A stretch of 64,000 nucleotides of DNA from Arthrobotrys musiformis (Eukaryota; Ascomycota; Orbiliomycetes; Orbiliales; Orbiliaceae). A program made the position numbers and the translations under genes. The DNA lies in NCBI GenBank assembly GCA_036971715.1, contig JAVHJL010000002.1, forward strand, positions 776,501-840,500, given 5' to 3'. Positions 50,318-62,370 of the stretch are shown piece by piece. The notes below the pieces were generated by a model. The model saw nothing but the letters and a program-made list of their open reading frames with translations. It did no database searches and was not told the origin of the DNA. The first letter of the stretch is position 1. The number at the start of each line of letters is the position of its first letter.

Positions 50318-53120
50318 AGGGAGTACCAATTGGCCAAGCGGTAAATTTAAATTTATAAATCTTTCAAAGGTGCACGACGTTGGAGTTAAGGTATTGAAGG
50401 GAGGGCGTTCACCTGCACCGGTGTACCGTTTTTTCAAGTGTATTTCGGTATTTTAGCTATCATTCGGCCGGGTAGATTAATTAAGCGCAGTATGTACGTA
50501 TTTTGAATCGAACGGGTTCGATAGCTCTGCCTTCAATCATCGTAGCCACTCAAACTTGTGCTGATTTGGAGGTTTCGCATTGGAAGGAGATGTAATTTTC
50601 TAGTTCTCCGCCGACGTTCTGGTGTGTTGCTTCAAGTTTGGCGATATGATATATTACAAATTGATGGAGTTCACTATGTCTTGACCGACCAATCGGCCAC
50701 AGTCCTCGTAATGGGCAGATCTATGGTATAGAATGTCTGTGTATCAACTCCTGGTTTCAATCTGGAAGCCTAGCCTGGGCAGGGTTTGTGCGACCTCGTA
50801 GTTTTTAAGTTATCATGACATCAAACCCGAAACACCCCAAAGGCGGGAATTACGCATCGCAGATCTATCGTAAGTGCGTATATTCATAGCTCGCCGTGGT
50901 TGGCGCCGTGGAATGGAGTGGCAGAGTGTTTTTGACAGAGCGCATCAGAACGGCATCTGCGTTGTTGCTGTTGCAAAGTTTCACGGCCCGTATTCGGCGA
51001 GGCGGGGCAAGAAAAACTGAACTGGAAAAAACAGGGCGGCATGGTCACCTTTGCCGTTCGGAGTCAGAAAGCCAAGCCCGAGACACCAATGCCGAACGAA
51101 AGAGGGGGCGGGCGATGGGCTCCTCCGATTTTTCTTTATTCAATTGAAATTAAATTTAATCTGCAGTGTGATAGCCGGAGCCGGGTTTGGAGGCGGCGTG
51201 TGGTTGCACCGAGCTCTCGAAAGTTTTGGGTATTTTGATACGTAACGGTTGGGGACGTGGGGACGGGGATGCAGATGGTCGTGGTTAGCCATCTGGGCTA
51301 GAATTTTTGGGAGTCAAAGGCCTTTCCTTTCTTCTCTCCAGTCATTTGCTCGGAATATCGGCTTACAAGGTACTTTCGGGCAATACTTCGAGCTTTCCTT
51401 CGGTGGGACAGGGGTATATCAGGAGTGCTATGTAGCTTTTTTGTTTGGCGGTAGATAAGGACGGAAAAAGAAGAAAACATACAGGCAACTGGCTGAAAAG
51501 GATCTCATGTCTCGAATCAAGATACAGATACATCTAAGATACTAGATGGAGAACGGACGTGAATAGCCGAGCGTGCAAGTTAAGGTTAATTGGGATAGAT
51601 GTTATACATGCATATGAGGTTGGGGTAGTGTCCCAAGCCAGCATGCTGGCAGGAAATTCAGATTGATGTCACTGGCGGCATACCGGCATGGGGTGGAAAA
51701 AGCCAAGTTTCTGTCGGCAATGGCACGAAAAAGCTGGGTCGAATTTCTTCCGTCGGTTTTTGTTATTTGATAGCAAAGAAAATGCAGCAGAAGAAATCTC
51801 GGGATCCCGTTGTCATATGAAAGACGACGGGTTTCCGACGGCAATAAGCCCCCCCTTCTGCGGGATATCTTTTTTGCCCTTCTCTTTCGTAGCCGAAGCT
51901 GCGTGAAGGTATTCCCGTATATAAAATCGGTATTCCTCTGAGAAGTCCGAGGTCTGGAAGCGGCCGTTAAAGTAAGAAGAAGGTCATGGTCTGGTGATAT
52001 CTCTTTTCTTTCCCCCCCGCATTGCATCTGCATCTCATCCCCCCCTCCCCGATTCGCTGTTTCAACCAATCGAAACTGCCCCCCACCATCGTTGAGATCG
52101 AGCGGAGCGCACCGCGAAAAGGAGGAAGAGAGAAAAGGAGGGCTAGAGCTACCGCGAAGAGCAAGGACCCAAAAAATCCTAAGACCCAATTATAATTGCA
52201 ATTGCCTGGAGAAATAGAAATTGATAAAAACACTATAGCCATAGCTTGGCCAAGTCACCGGCAGGGCTTACGTACCAAGGTGGGAGATCCAGAGCGCTCG
52301 ATCGACGAGGTACCGCTTGTGTAGTGTATTAACCGTACCGCGTACTTCGATCAAGTACATATTGAAGCTAGTGAGGTAACTTGCAGTGCGGGGGAATTCG
52401 AGCAAGGAGACCGGACTCTGATAGAGTATAGACAGCCATATAAGTCAGTGTGGCCGCCCCGTCCGTCCCAATTGTCCTTTCTCTCTGCTCTCTATCTTTT
52501 CTTCTTCCCTATCTTCATCTCTTCCGCCTCACTGCCCTGCTGCCAAAAGCGAAAACTACAGTTCCGTAGTGACTTTTGTCGCGAGAGCACATAAAAGCCA
52601 TATCCAGCATAGCGGGGTAGCGAGCGAGCGGGCGTAGTTTGGTGGGACAGAAACAGAACGAGCAAGAACTTTGCATCTGACAGACGGACAAACCTAAAAA
52701 GGCCCCGCAGCAAACCGCCCAACGCAGCCAACTGCACTTGGCCCGGACCTGGACCTGGGCTTGGACTTGGACCTGCAGCAGCAGCAGCAGCAGCAGCATC
52801 AGTAGTAAAGCAGGAGGACTTGGACCTGAAGTTGACCTCTCGAGCCCTCCGCCCGAACGGAACCACCTCGATTTTCGTATAAAGCCAGTCGAAAGGGCCC
52901 ATTCCTCCGTATATATTACCATCTTGCGGCTTCGGGGAAACGAGCAATTCCTGGATAGCTGCTAGCTAGTTACTTAGTTTTCTCTCTCCTCCAGTCCCTT
53001 TTAGTTCCGAACCTCTTCTTACCCCTCCATCTCCGTCCCTATAAGAAAGCTCCCTCATCATCACCATCACCACCATCATTGCAGCACGGGAAGGTCACAG
53101 GATACCACCAGCAAGCAATC
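50318..53120. other. Spacer and promoter of pyruvate carboxylase
   Basis: No supported gene. A long leftward frame (about 51602-52189) lacks an ATG and has shadow-like composition. A (CAG)7 repeat at 52776-52797 lies next to GGACCTGGACCTGG-type repeats (52744-52775). A CATCACCATCACC tract at about 53054-53080 directly precedes the start codon. Confidence 0.5.
52776..52797. repeat. CAG trinucleotide microsatellite
   Basis: Seven CAG units sit in the upstream region of the pyruvate carboxylase gene, about 320 bases before its ATG and adjoining imperfect GGACCT/TTGGAC hexamer repeats. It is not in a supported coding frame. Confidence 0.85.
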
Positions 53121-56100
53121 ATGTCGAACCAACAATACGCCAATGTTTTCGATGAAGAGGAGATCGATGGCGCCTCCAGCACTGCCAGGAGCGTGCATCG
53201 CATCCGCAGCAACAGCACTATCATGCAGTTGAAGAAGATTATGGGTATGTCCGGCATTCTTTTCTTTGCTTTGCTTTGCTGCTCGGTTTTGAGTTGCATG
53301 TGAAAAGTGGGGGTTGCGGGGTAGTGAGTGATATCTGCTAACACATTGCGTCTGTGTGTCTGAATAGTTGCCAATCGTGGTGAAATTCGTAAGTAGTACC
53401 GTCAAGAACATGCTTCGATGCCAATTGGGCTCTCGGGAAGCTGTTGAAGTTGCTAATTCGTTGAACCACCCGTCGTCGTCGGTCTTTGTGTGGTAATACA
53501 GCAATTCGTGTACGTCCTTACACCCCTCTTTTTTTTTTTTTTTTTTCTTGGATTCAATTGACTGACGTGAATTGCTCTACAGATCTTTAGAACGGTATAT
53601 ATACACTTCCGATACAATCTAGTGGCTGTGGTGGTATTATATCAATTATATGGACTGACACTGTCTGGATACTAGGCACACGAGTTGTCGCTTCAAACGG
53701 TTGCCATCTACAGCTATGAGGACCGAATGGGCATGCACAGGCAAAGTACGTTCACTATTCTGGCGTATTATATATAATGAATCTATGAAGGCCCCCAAAC
53801 TGACGAGGCTATTTCGAACAGAGGCCGACGAAGCCTATATGATCGGTCACCGGGGCCAGTACACACCCGTCGGGGCCTACCTTGCCATCGACGAGATCAT
53901 TAAGATCGCATTAGAACACAATGTCAACATGATCCACCCTGGTTATGGTTTCTTGTCTGAGAACGCCGAGTTTGCTAGGAAGGTTGAGGAGAATGGAATT
54001 ATCGTACGTCCATCCCCCAAGCTGGCAATATTAGGGGGCCATATGTTAACGAGTTTTAGTTCGTCGGACCTACCTACAAAGTTATCGAAGCCCTTGGTGA
54101 TAAGGTTTCTGCCAGAAAGATCGCTCAGGCATGCAAGGTTCCTTGCGTACCGGGAACCCCAGGACCGGTTGAGAAGTTCTCTGACTGCGACCACTTCGTC
54201 AAGGAGTACGGATACCCAATTATCATCAAGGCCGCCTTCGGTGGTGGTGGTAGAGGTATGCGTGTCGTCAGGGAGGGTGATAACTTGGAAGATGCCTTCG
54301 AGAGAGCCGTGAGCGAGTAAGTTAACCGTTTATCCGTCAGTCCCACTGGAGCAGTCGTTGACAAGCATGTAGGGCCAAATCCGCTTTCGGAAACGGAACC
54401 GTCTTTATTGAGCGTTTCTTGGACAAACCAAAGCACATTGAGGTCCAGCTTCTCGGTGACAACCACGGAAACGTTGTTCACTTGTACGAGCGTGACTGTT
54501 CCGTCCAGCGAAGACATCAAAAGGTCGTCGAAATTGCCCCAGCCAAGGATCTCCCACAAGAGACTAGACAGGCCATCTTGGACGACGCTGTGCGGATAGC
54601 CAAGCACGTCAACTACAGTAAGCTAGAACAATTTGTTTGAGGTTGTATGGGCGAGTCTAACGTTTATCATAGGAAACGCTGGTACTGCTGAGTTCTTGGT
54701 CGATAACCAGAACCGACATTACTTCATTGAAATCAACCCACGTATCCAGGTCGAGCACACAATCACTGAAGAAATCACCGGTATCGATATCGTTGCCGCC
54801 CAGATCCAGATCGCCGCTGGTGCTTCCCTTGCCCAGCTCGGTCTCACTCAAGATAGGATCTCAACAAGGGGATTTGCTATCCAGTGCAGAGTCACAACCG
54901 AAGATCCATCTGAGAACTTCAGACCCGATACTGGTAAGATTGAGGTCTACCGATCCGCTGGTGGTAACGGTGTGCGTCTTGATGGTGGTAATGGATTTGC
55001 TGGTTCTATCATTACCCCTCACTACGACTCCATGTTGGTCAAGTGTACCTGCCACGGTTCCACATATGAAATTGCTCGACGAAAAGTTATCCGTGCTTTG
55101 GTCGAGTTCCGTATCCGCGGTGTCAAGACCAACATTCCATTCTTGCTGTCGCTCCTTACTCATGAGGTCTTCATCAATGGAACCTGCTGGACAACTTTCA
55201 TTGATGACACCCCAGAGCTCTTCTCTCTCATGAAGTCTCAGAACCGTGCCCAGAAGTTGTTGGCTTATCTCGGAGACTTGTCCGTCAACGGAAGCAGCAT
55301 CAAGGGACAAGTCGGAGAGCCCAAGTTCAAGGGACAAATCATCATGCCTACTCTTGTCGACAGGTCCGGTAAGGTTATCGACACCACTCAGCCATGCCAG
55401 AAGGGATGGAGAAACATTCTTCTCGAACAGGGACCCGAGGCGTTTGCAAAGGCTGTCCGTGCCAACAAGGGTTGCTTGATCATGGATACCACATGGCGTG
55501 ACGCCCATCAATCTTTACTCGCTACCAGAGTCCGAACCATCGATATCTGCGAGATCGCCAAGCAGACCAGCTATGCCTACAGCAATGCCTACTCGATCGA
55601 GTGCTGGGGTGGTGCCACATTTGATGTCGCCATGAGATTCTTGTACGAAGATCCATGGGACAGACTCAGGAAGATGAGAAGATTAGTTCCAAATGTTCCA
55701 TTCCAGATGTTGCTCAGAGGAGCCAATGGTGTAGCCTACTCCTCGCTCCCAGACAACGCTATTGAGCACTTCTGCGACCAAGCACGAAAGAACGGTGTCG
55801 ATATCTTCCGTGTCTTTGACGCTCTCAATGACGTTGCCCAGCTCGAAGTTGGTATCAAGGCTGTTAAGAAGGCTGGTGGTGTCGTCGAAGCTGCTATTTG
55901 CTACAGCGGTGATATGTTGAACCCCAAGAAGAAGTACAATCTTGAATACTACTTGGAATTGGCCGATAAGGTTGTTAAACTTGGAACCCATATCTTGGGT
56001 ATCAAGGATATGGCTGGTTGCTTGAGGCCGAGAGCCGCAACTATCCTCATCGGAGCCCTCCGTGAGAGATACCCAGATCTCCCAATCCACGTTCATACTC

Positions 56101-57485
56101 ACGACTCCGCTGGTACTGGTGTCGCTTCCATGGCTGCTTGCGCTGCCGCCGGAGCTGATGCCGTCGATACCGCCACCGACAGCATGTCCGGTATGACTTC
56201 GCAACCAAGCGTTGGTGCCGTCCTTGCTGCTCTTGAGGGTACTGATATGGATCCTGGTTTGGATATTGAGTTGGTCCGTGAAATTGACAGCTACTGGGCG
56301 CAGTTGAGATTGATGTACTCCTGCTTCGAAGCCGGTCTCACCGGCCCAGACCCAGAAGTCTACGTCCACGAAATCCCTGGAGGTCAGCTCACCAACCTTA
56401 TCTTCCAGGCCTCCCAGCTCGGTCTCGGTGCCCAGTGGAAGGAGACCAAGAAGGCATACACGCAAGCCAACTACCTTCTCGGCGACATCGTCAAAGTCAC
56501 CCCAACCTCCAAGGTCGTCGGTGATCTTGCTCAATTCATGGTCTCTAACAAGCTCTCGCCAGAAGATGTCGTTGAGCGTGCTGAGACACTCGATTTCCCC
56601 GGCTCCGTCCTCGACTTCTTGGAGGGATTGATGGGACAACCGTACGGTGGATTCCCAGAGCCACTCCGCTCCCGCGCTCTCCGTGGACGACGAGCCCTCA
56701 GCGAACGTCCCGGTCTCTCCCTTCACCCAACCGACCTCTCGGGCATCAAGCAAGAACTCCTCGAGAAGTACGGACAAGTTACCGAGTGCGATGTGGCCAG
56801 CTACGTCATGTACCCCAAGGTCTTCCTCGACTACAAGGAGTTCCTTGCTAAGTATGGTGATTTGAGCGTCCTGCCAACCAAGTACTTCTTGTCCACCCCT
56901 GAGATTGGCGAGGAATTCCACGTCCAGATCGAGAAGGGTAAGACATTGATCATCAAGTTGTTGGCTGTCGGTCCATTGAGCGAGCAGACTGGACAGAGGG
57001 AGGTGTTCTTCGAGTTGAACGGTGAGGTCAGACAGGTTACTGTTGATGATAAGAAGGCCGGTATGTATCTTACAATCCTTATTTTGAGGTGCTTGGGGGT
57101 GGTTACTAACATGAGATGAATAGCCGTCGAGAATACCAGCAGACTAAAGGCCAACCAGGCCGATAGCAGCCAAGTCGGTGCACCAATGTCCGGTGTTGTC
57201 GTCGAAGTCCGTGTTAAGGATGGCTCCGAAGTGAAGAAGGGTGATCCAATTGCCGTGCTCAGCGCCATGAAGATGGTAAGTCTTTCACGTTGCTCTGTTT
57301 CTTTTTTTATTAGTGGGACGGTTGGTGCTAACATGTTTCGACTTTAGGAAATGGTGATCTCCGCTCCACATTCTGGTGTTATCGCCGAGCTACAGATCAA
57401 GGCCAACGACAGCGTCGACGGTCAAGACTTGATTTGCAAGATTGTCAAGGCTGCCGCTGAGGACCCAGCTGAGGCGAAGTCCTAG
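53121..57485 (+). CDS. pyc: Pyruvate carboxylase
   Basis: A biotin enzyme that makes oxaloacetate from pyruvate, bicarbonate and ATP; fungal forms are mostly cytosolic. Eleven exons: 53121..53244, 53368..53388, 53502..53509, 53583..53594, 53676..53745, 53822..54003, 54060..54316, 54373..54617, 54673..57060, 57124..57275 and 57348..57485, giving 1198 residues. The biotin carboxylase domain (about 38-490) begins KKIMVANRGEIPIRIFRTAH and has the ATP-grasp glycine loop FGGGGRGMR and EINPRIQVEHT. The carboxyltransferase domain (about 560-840) shows DTTWRDAHQSLLATRVRT, FDALND and HVHTHDSAGTG. The biotinyl domain ends with AMKM, biotin lysine at about 1152; the last intron follows AMKM directly. No mitochondrial presequence is obvious. 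Exons 3 and 4 are 8 and 12 bases and are required by phase and conservation. It converges on the cyclophilin gene. Confidence 0.97.
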
Positions 57486-58090
57486 TAAAGAAAGACCACT
57501 AGACGATTTGGGATCACGGGCTTCTCGACTATTATTTTGAAAGAGGCGGAGGGTCGTCCCGTATGATACGATCTTATCACAGACAAGAAGAGGGAAAAAG
57601 GGAGTAAAGAATGGTACGATACTGAGAAAAGCCAAAAAGAAGGGGAAATATTTGCCTGTTGGGAGTTTTTAATCCTTTGTACTCTCGTTTTTTTTTATTC
57701 TAATTTTTTCGACCCCGTCCCTTCTTTCTTTCTCCTCTCTTCTTTTGACTAGTTACTTAATTACCTAGTATAAGGAATATATCCTTTTTTTTTGAACAAT
57801 GACTTTTTGCGGTTAACGTTAATTGGTGATGTGAGTGAGTGTGAATGTGCATCAACTTGGGTACGTTAAAAGAATTCTAGAATCGAAGGTTTATATAAAT
57901 TATGCGACGCCGCTGGAACCATAGATTAGAATACGGCATTGGTAATGATATTATATACGAACAAACACGAAATAAACAAAGCTATACTATAAATTTATAA
58001 AATGCTGATAGAAACCAATCTGAATATAGATAATAACCCACCGCTCTATATGATTATAACCACTGCACCCCCTAATATATATTTTTTTCT
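57486..58090. other. Convergent 3' region of pyruvate carboxylase
   Basis: T-rich stretches at 57681-57790 and A/T-rich sequence at 57890-58090 probably hold the poly(A) sites of the two converging genes. No gene is seen. Confidence 0.55.
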
Positions 58091-58497
58091 CTAATAATCC
58101 TTCATCAAGCTCTCCTGCGACTCTCTATCAGTCGAGCTCCTCTTCTTGATATACCAGACAGCAGCGGCGAAGAAGAGCACGAAGGCGGCGAGGATCTGGT
58201 AGGGAGCCCAGCTACCGCTTGACGAGAAATGTTTGAAGTCGTCGGATTCGTCGGTGTCGGTTTCTGAGGCTGGGTGGGAGGCTATGGTTGTCGAAGAGGG
58301 GTCAATTTCTGGAATCTGGGGGGTAGAAGATGTGGAGGCAGGAGTGGAGGCAGAGACAGCGGATAGAGGTGCTACAGGAGCTGGGGTGGAGGCAGAGGCA
58401 GAGGCAGAGGCAGGGGAGGCTTGGAGAGAAGCAGAAGGAGCAGGGGTGGGTGTACCGCTGACGGGTTTATCCTTAGATCCAGGTCCGGACTCGATGC
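58091..58497 (-). CDS. Terminal exon encoding a membrane anchor, likely alternative 3' exon of the cyclophilin gene
   Basis: A leftward open frame of 135 codons including the stop begins after a good acceptor (CTAACACC branch site, CCAAACAG) and has no ATG of its own near the 5' end. It encodes a Pro/Ala/Ser/Thr-rich stalk (SASASASTPAPVAP..), an acidic patch (ETDTDESDDF), one transmembrane helix (ILAAFVLFFAAAVWYI) and a short KKRSS tail. No separate upstream first exon could be found. Joining it to an internal GT of the last cyclophilin exon (after 59223) keeps the frame: EEG is followed by IESGPGSKDK instead of IQEEVKSS. The alternative product would have 333 residues. An independent gene with an unseen 5' exon remains possible. 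Confidence 0.6.
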
Positions 58498-59136
58498 CTG
58501 TTTGGAAGTTGGATACGGTGTTAGAAGATTTGTTTTTTTTTATATATAAAAGAGGCCAAGTATTACGTTATTTGAAAGGGTATGCAATGCAATGGAGTGG
58601 AGTGGAGCGCTAGTGTCTACGAGGTATGTAAAGGGAGAAGGATATGATGTGAAAGATACGAAGGTACGCGGCGGGAATCAAGATACGCGGTATAGCAGTC
58701 TCGCAGCCTGTTGGAGTATACGAAATGGAAATTCTTGTTTTTGTTTTTCCAATGCGGAAAGTGGAGAGAGGGGGGTTACGAGAATAAGAGTTACAGTCTA
58801 TATCGTTCAAAAAGAAGCATTTGACTTTTTTCGTTCTTTCTTTCTCTTTTCTTTTTTGTTCGCACCCTTCCTCGTTTTTTATGTTTTATACACAATTCGC
58901 GCGTTTCGTAGGCTAAAACGGTTCTCATATGGAAAAAAATCGTGTCTTCTTTTTTTACGTTATATACTGCATACCCATCTCCCCGCATTCCCACATCGGC
59001 CGTTCTTCTCTTTTCATTATCTTGGTGGAAAATGGTGGATATTAAGGCAAAGTAAAGGAAGAATTCGGTGCAGGGCTTTTGATGGGAGGGGTAAGATAGG
59101 GCTCAAGGGAGGTAAAAGTCTCGTATAAAAAGACGT
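58498..59136. other. 3' UTR of the KEEL form, intron of the membrane form
   Basis: This is non-coding on both readings: 3' flank of the short cyclophilin transcript, or part of a 725-base intron (59222..58498) of the long one. It contains a pyrimidine-rich stretch and A/T-rich sequence but no strong alternative GTAAGT or GTATGT donor leading into the 58497 acceptor. Confidence 0.5.
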
Positions 59137-60346
59137 TTACAATTCCTCCTTGGGGGCGTCGGGAGTTGGAACTGGGGTGTCCTCCTTGGGGGGTTCGGAA
59201 GATTTGACTTCTTCTTGGATACCTTCTTCTGGAACTGGGAGGGAGCCGCTATCAGCGATCTTGACGGCGGCGAGTGGCTTGTCGCCGTAGCCCTTTGGAA
59301 CGTTCTGGATCTTGTCGACAATTTCGTAGCCCTCGAGGACTTCACCGAAGACGACGTGGCGGCCGTCGAGCCAGCTACAAATGACCGAATTAGTATTTAT
59401 CTCTAGGGAAAAAAAAAGGAACGGGAGAAAATAATGTACCTGGTGACGATGGTGGTGATGAAGAACTGGGATCCGTTGGTGTCTGGTCCGGCGTTGGCCA
59501 TGCCTGTAGGTCATTTGGTTAATTCATATCCCACTATTACACCTATTTTGGAGTAGGGGAAGGAAGCCCTTACTCAAAAGACCCTTGCGAGTGTGCTTCA
59601 GCTTGAAGTTCTCGTCAGCGAACTTCTCACCGTAGACTATTGGTGTGCCAAGTTAGCAAAACGATTTCCACGTAATTGATGTTTCTCTGACAAATGTCTT
59701 CTACGTACTCGACTTGCCACCAGTTCCTGTGTAATATAAATATTAGTTATGTGTTGTTGTGAGGTTAAATACGTGTAGACGTGTGAGTGAAAGACATACC
59801 GTCACCCTTGGTGAAGTCACCGCCCTGAATCATGAAGTCCTTGATAACACGGTGGAAGGTGGATCCCTTGTATCCGAAACCCTTTTCGCCGGTAGCGAGA
59901 GCACTGTAATCAACCCCGATGTATTAGGTATCAAGAAATCGACGGCTAGTATCCCGGGGTGGGAGTATTCGGCATGCATACTGGAAGTTTTCAGCAGTCT
60001 AGTTGAAACGTTAGTTTTATGCTTATCAATATGGTATAGTAATGGCAACGAGTATTAGAAATTACCTTTGGAACAGTCTTTCCGTACAATCCGATAACGA
60101 TTCTTCCGAGTTTCTCTTCGCCATGTTCGATATCAAAGAAGACCTAGTAGTAGGTTACGTCAGCATTGAATACTTCGGAACGCATCACCATGCATGCATG
60201 CACGGTCAATTGGAATGTTGCAAACAGCGAGAAAGGCAGAGGCATACCTTGTGGGTAATTCTGGGACCCTTGGGACCTTCGGCAAGGGCAACACCGAAGG
60301 TCATCGCCACCATGAGGAAGGTGACGAGACGGTTAAACGACAACAT
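59137..60346 (-). CDS. cypB: ER cyclophilin B-type peptidyl-prolyl isomerase
   Basis: A secretory-pathway cyclophilin that speeds proline cis-trans isomerisation during protein folding. Eight exons: 60346..60248, 60143..60066, 59998..59982, 59903..59800, 59726..59709, 59636..59574, 59503..59440 and 59374..59137, giving 226 residues. A signal peptide (FLMVAMTFGVALA) comes first. Catalytic and drug-site residues are present: FHRVIKDFMIQGGDF, FFITT and the Trp of WLDGRHVVFGEV. The tail is Pro/Glu-rich and ends KEEL, an ER-retention-like tetrapeptide comparable to the HEEL of Aspergillus CypB. Exons 3 and 5 are only 17 and 18 bases. A downstream anchor-coding exon may offer an alternative end. 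It is transcribed toward pyruvate carboxylase. Confidence 0.95.
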
Positions 60347-62045
60347 CGTGAAAGGGGGGGCGGGGTTGTCTTTTCGAATTCGAATTTGATTGTACCACCG
60401 TCTTCTATAGATCAACTAGAGAGAGATGGGTTTTGTAGAAATGATAACAAGATGGTATAACTACAGGACCTGGCTGCGTGAAGAGGAGGAAGTCGAACGG
60501 AGGGAAGAGAGGAAGAGGGAGCTTAAGAAGTCGAAGAGTGGGAAAAGTAGCATAGGTGGCCGGTGGTCGATTGCTTGGATTGGCGGCCAGGCTAAATGTG
60601 GAGACTCGGCAGCAGGAACAGGCGTGGCGGAGGTGTTGTTTTGTTGCCTCTTATGTAAGCCGCGTGGTGTTTCCACATCACATCATCCATATCGATATAA
60701 TATCATATCGATATCGACAACCACACGGCTTCGGCTTCATGATTTCAGACTGGTGCTCGTGGCAGTGTCTAGAACGGCTGTATCGAAAGTGATACGGATC
60801 CGTCCAAGTCCTCGTTGTTCTGGAAAAAAGTTTCCAAACTAGCCCTCAATTCGTTGGAGCTCCGAAGTGGAACATGTGCATTGGCATGGCTGCATCGGGC
60901 CATATCTTCGGGCGAGAGACAGCTGTCGACAGACGGAACAATCATGTTGAATTGGAATCCCCGTGATTCCGTCTTACGAGACCAAAGGCTTTGCTCTGTT
61001 AGTCACCGATTGTTAATGGATTAGTATTATTAAGTATCATACATGTTCATGCGCATATCTGTATCAATACAGCTGTTTACGGTACGTATGCAGAGGCTTT
61101 GGCTTGAATACATGATACCCGCTAATTAGTACCCGTCTAGTATACGTAAGGATGGCGTGACTTCTTGTCTTCGATTCTCAATCCTTTTTGTGCTTTTTGC
61201 GTTATCTCGCAAGTTGATGATCCCCGCTCAAGGATCGAAAGACAATTCCCTTCCCTTCCAATCCAATAGGAGAGTGGAGGGTGGGTACTTCTTGATGCAG
61301 AGGAATGTCAAGACCTCAACTATCGCTAAGACTATAACATTATAACACAACCTGGGGTAAAAGGTACTACCGGGTAGTACTAGTACCAATGCAATATCCC
61401 GGCACGAGACATCAAGTATACGCATAAAATGAGAGAAATCGGTAATCGATTCGGTCATTTCAAGCCGGATTTCTAATAACCCAGTCTAGCCCTCTCGACT
61501 TCCAGCCTTTCTCAAGCCCAGTCCTCCAGGATCCGAACTCTACGAAGGAGACTTTACTAACTGGAACAGAAATATATGACTTTCAATTGGACGGTTCCTA
61601 CGGCGGTACTTCGTTAGCTTGTACCATGACGTTTCCATAACCGTTTTCCTGCAGCAACATGTGCACACCCTCATTCTTTTTGTCCCCTTGTCGATTGCAG
61701 TTGCCCCAAACTTTCGATGCTTGACAGAATGTTAGATGTTGCTTAGCTTAGCTTCCCCGCCCTTCTTTTTCGCGAATCGAGCCCGTAGAAATCAGGAATC
61801 TGCCCGTGTGCCGGCCGTAGATCATATTCAGGGAAAGGCAGATTGGGATTACTTAAATTTTCTCTATAAAGGTGCTGTTCTCCCACCAATTTTATATTTC
61901 GATCCTTTCTTTCCTTCCTCAGCCATTTCGTAATTCAGTCGTACGACCAAAAAAAACCACAGTCTACAACGCAAATTGGACATTAAAGTCTACATAACAA
62001 GTTCACTTCGAGTTCAAGAAGTAATCGTTTATTTAACCTTCCGAA
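60347..62045. other. Spacer
   Basis: Promoter side of the cyclophilin gene (left) and of the small hypothetical gene (right). A G/A-rich stretch at 60482-60550 and an ATCGATAT palindromic patch at 60688-60716 are seen. No gene is supported. Confidence 0.5.
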
Positions 62046-62370
62046 ATGGACCCCCAGAAGAACCAGCAGCCCACTCAGACGGCTGCTTCCCAGCCAAGAC
62101 GTTCGGTAAGCTAGCGAGTTTCCCTCCACCCTTGCAGGAATTTCCCCGCATTTCTGATCTTTCCGGGGTTTCCTTCCTTTATTTCGCCCAATTGGCTCTG
62201 CTGACATGTGTGGATGTTTGTAGTCCTTCGGCCCTACCTTCGATGGCCTTCAGAAGCAACGGTCGAATAGTATGAGCCACGCCGCTAAATTCGATGACCA
62301 ACGTGCCGCTTCGGGATGGCTTGGTAACGCTTGGAGGAAGTTTACAACTGGCAGAGATCAGTCTGCTTAA
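62046..62370 (+). CDS. Small hypothetical protein conserved in style with fungal stress-type peptides
   Basis: Exons 62046..62105 and 62224..62370 give 68 residues; donor GTAAGC, acceptor TTTGTAG, phase 0. The N-terminus is Gln/Pro-rich (MDPQKNQQPTQTAASQ) and is followed by RRSSFGPTFDGLQKQRSNS, then a C-terminal SGWLGNAWRKFTTGRD. The pattern of an RRxSF start, a short helix with QKR and a G-W/F-x-x-x-W-x-x-F ending recurs in small hydrophilic fungal proteins of unknown function. It has no signal peptide or membrane helix. The pyrimidine-rich leader suggests ordinary to strong expression. Confidence 0.7.

Noticed and set aside
51602..52189. 195-codon leftward frame upstream of pyruvate carboxylase
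   Set aside because: No ATG at its start, Arg/Leu/Ser-heavy composition without pattern, and no plausible introns; most likely chance.
55683..56921. 412-codon frame on the minus strand
   Set aside because: Antisense shadow of the pyruvate carboxylase carboxyltransferase domain.
58233..58613. Rightward Glu/Ala-rich frame of 126 codons
   Set aside because: It is the complement of the Ser/Ala/Pro-rich membrane-anchor exon, which has the better splice and transmembrane evidence.
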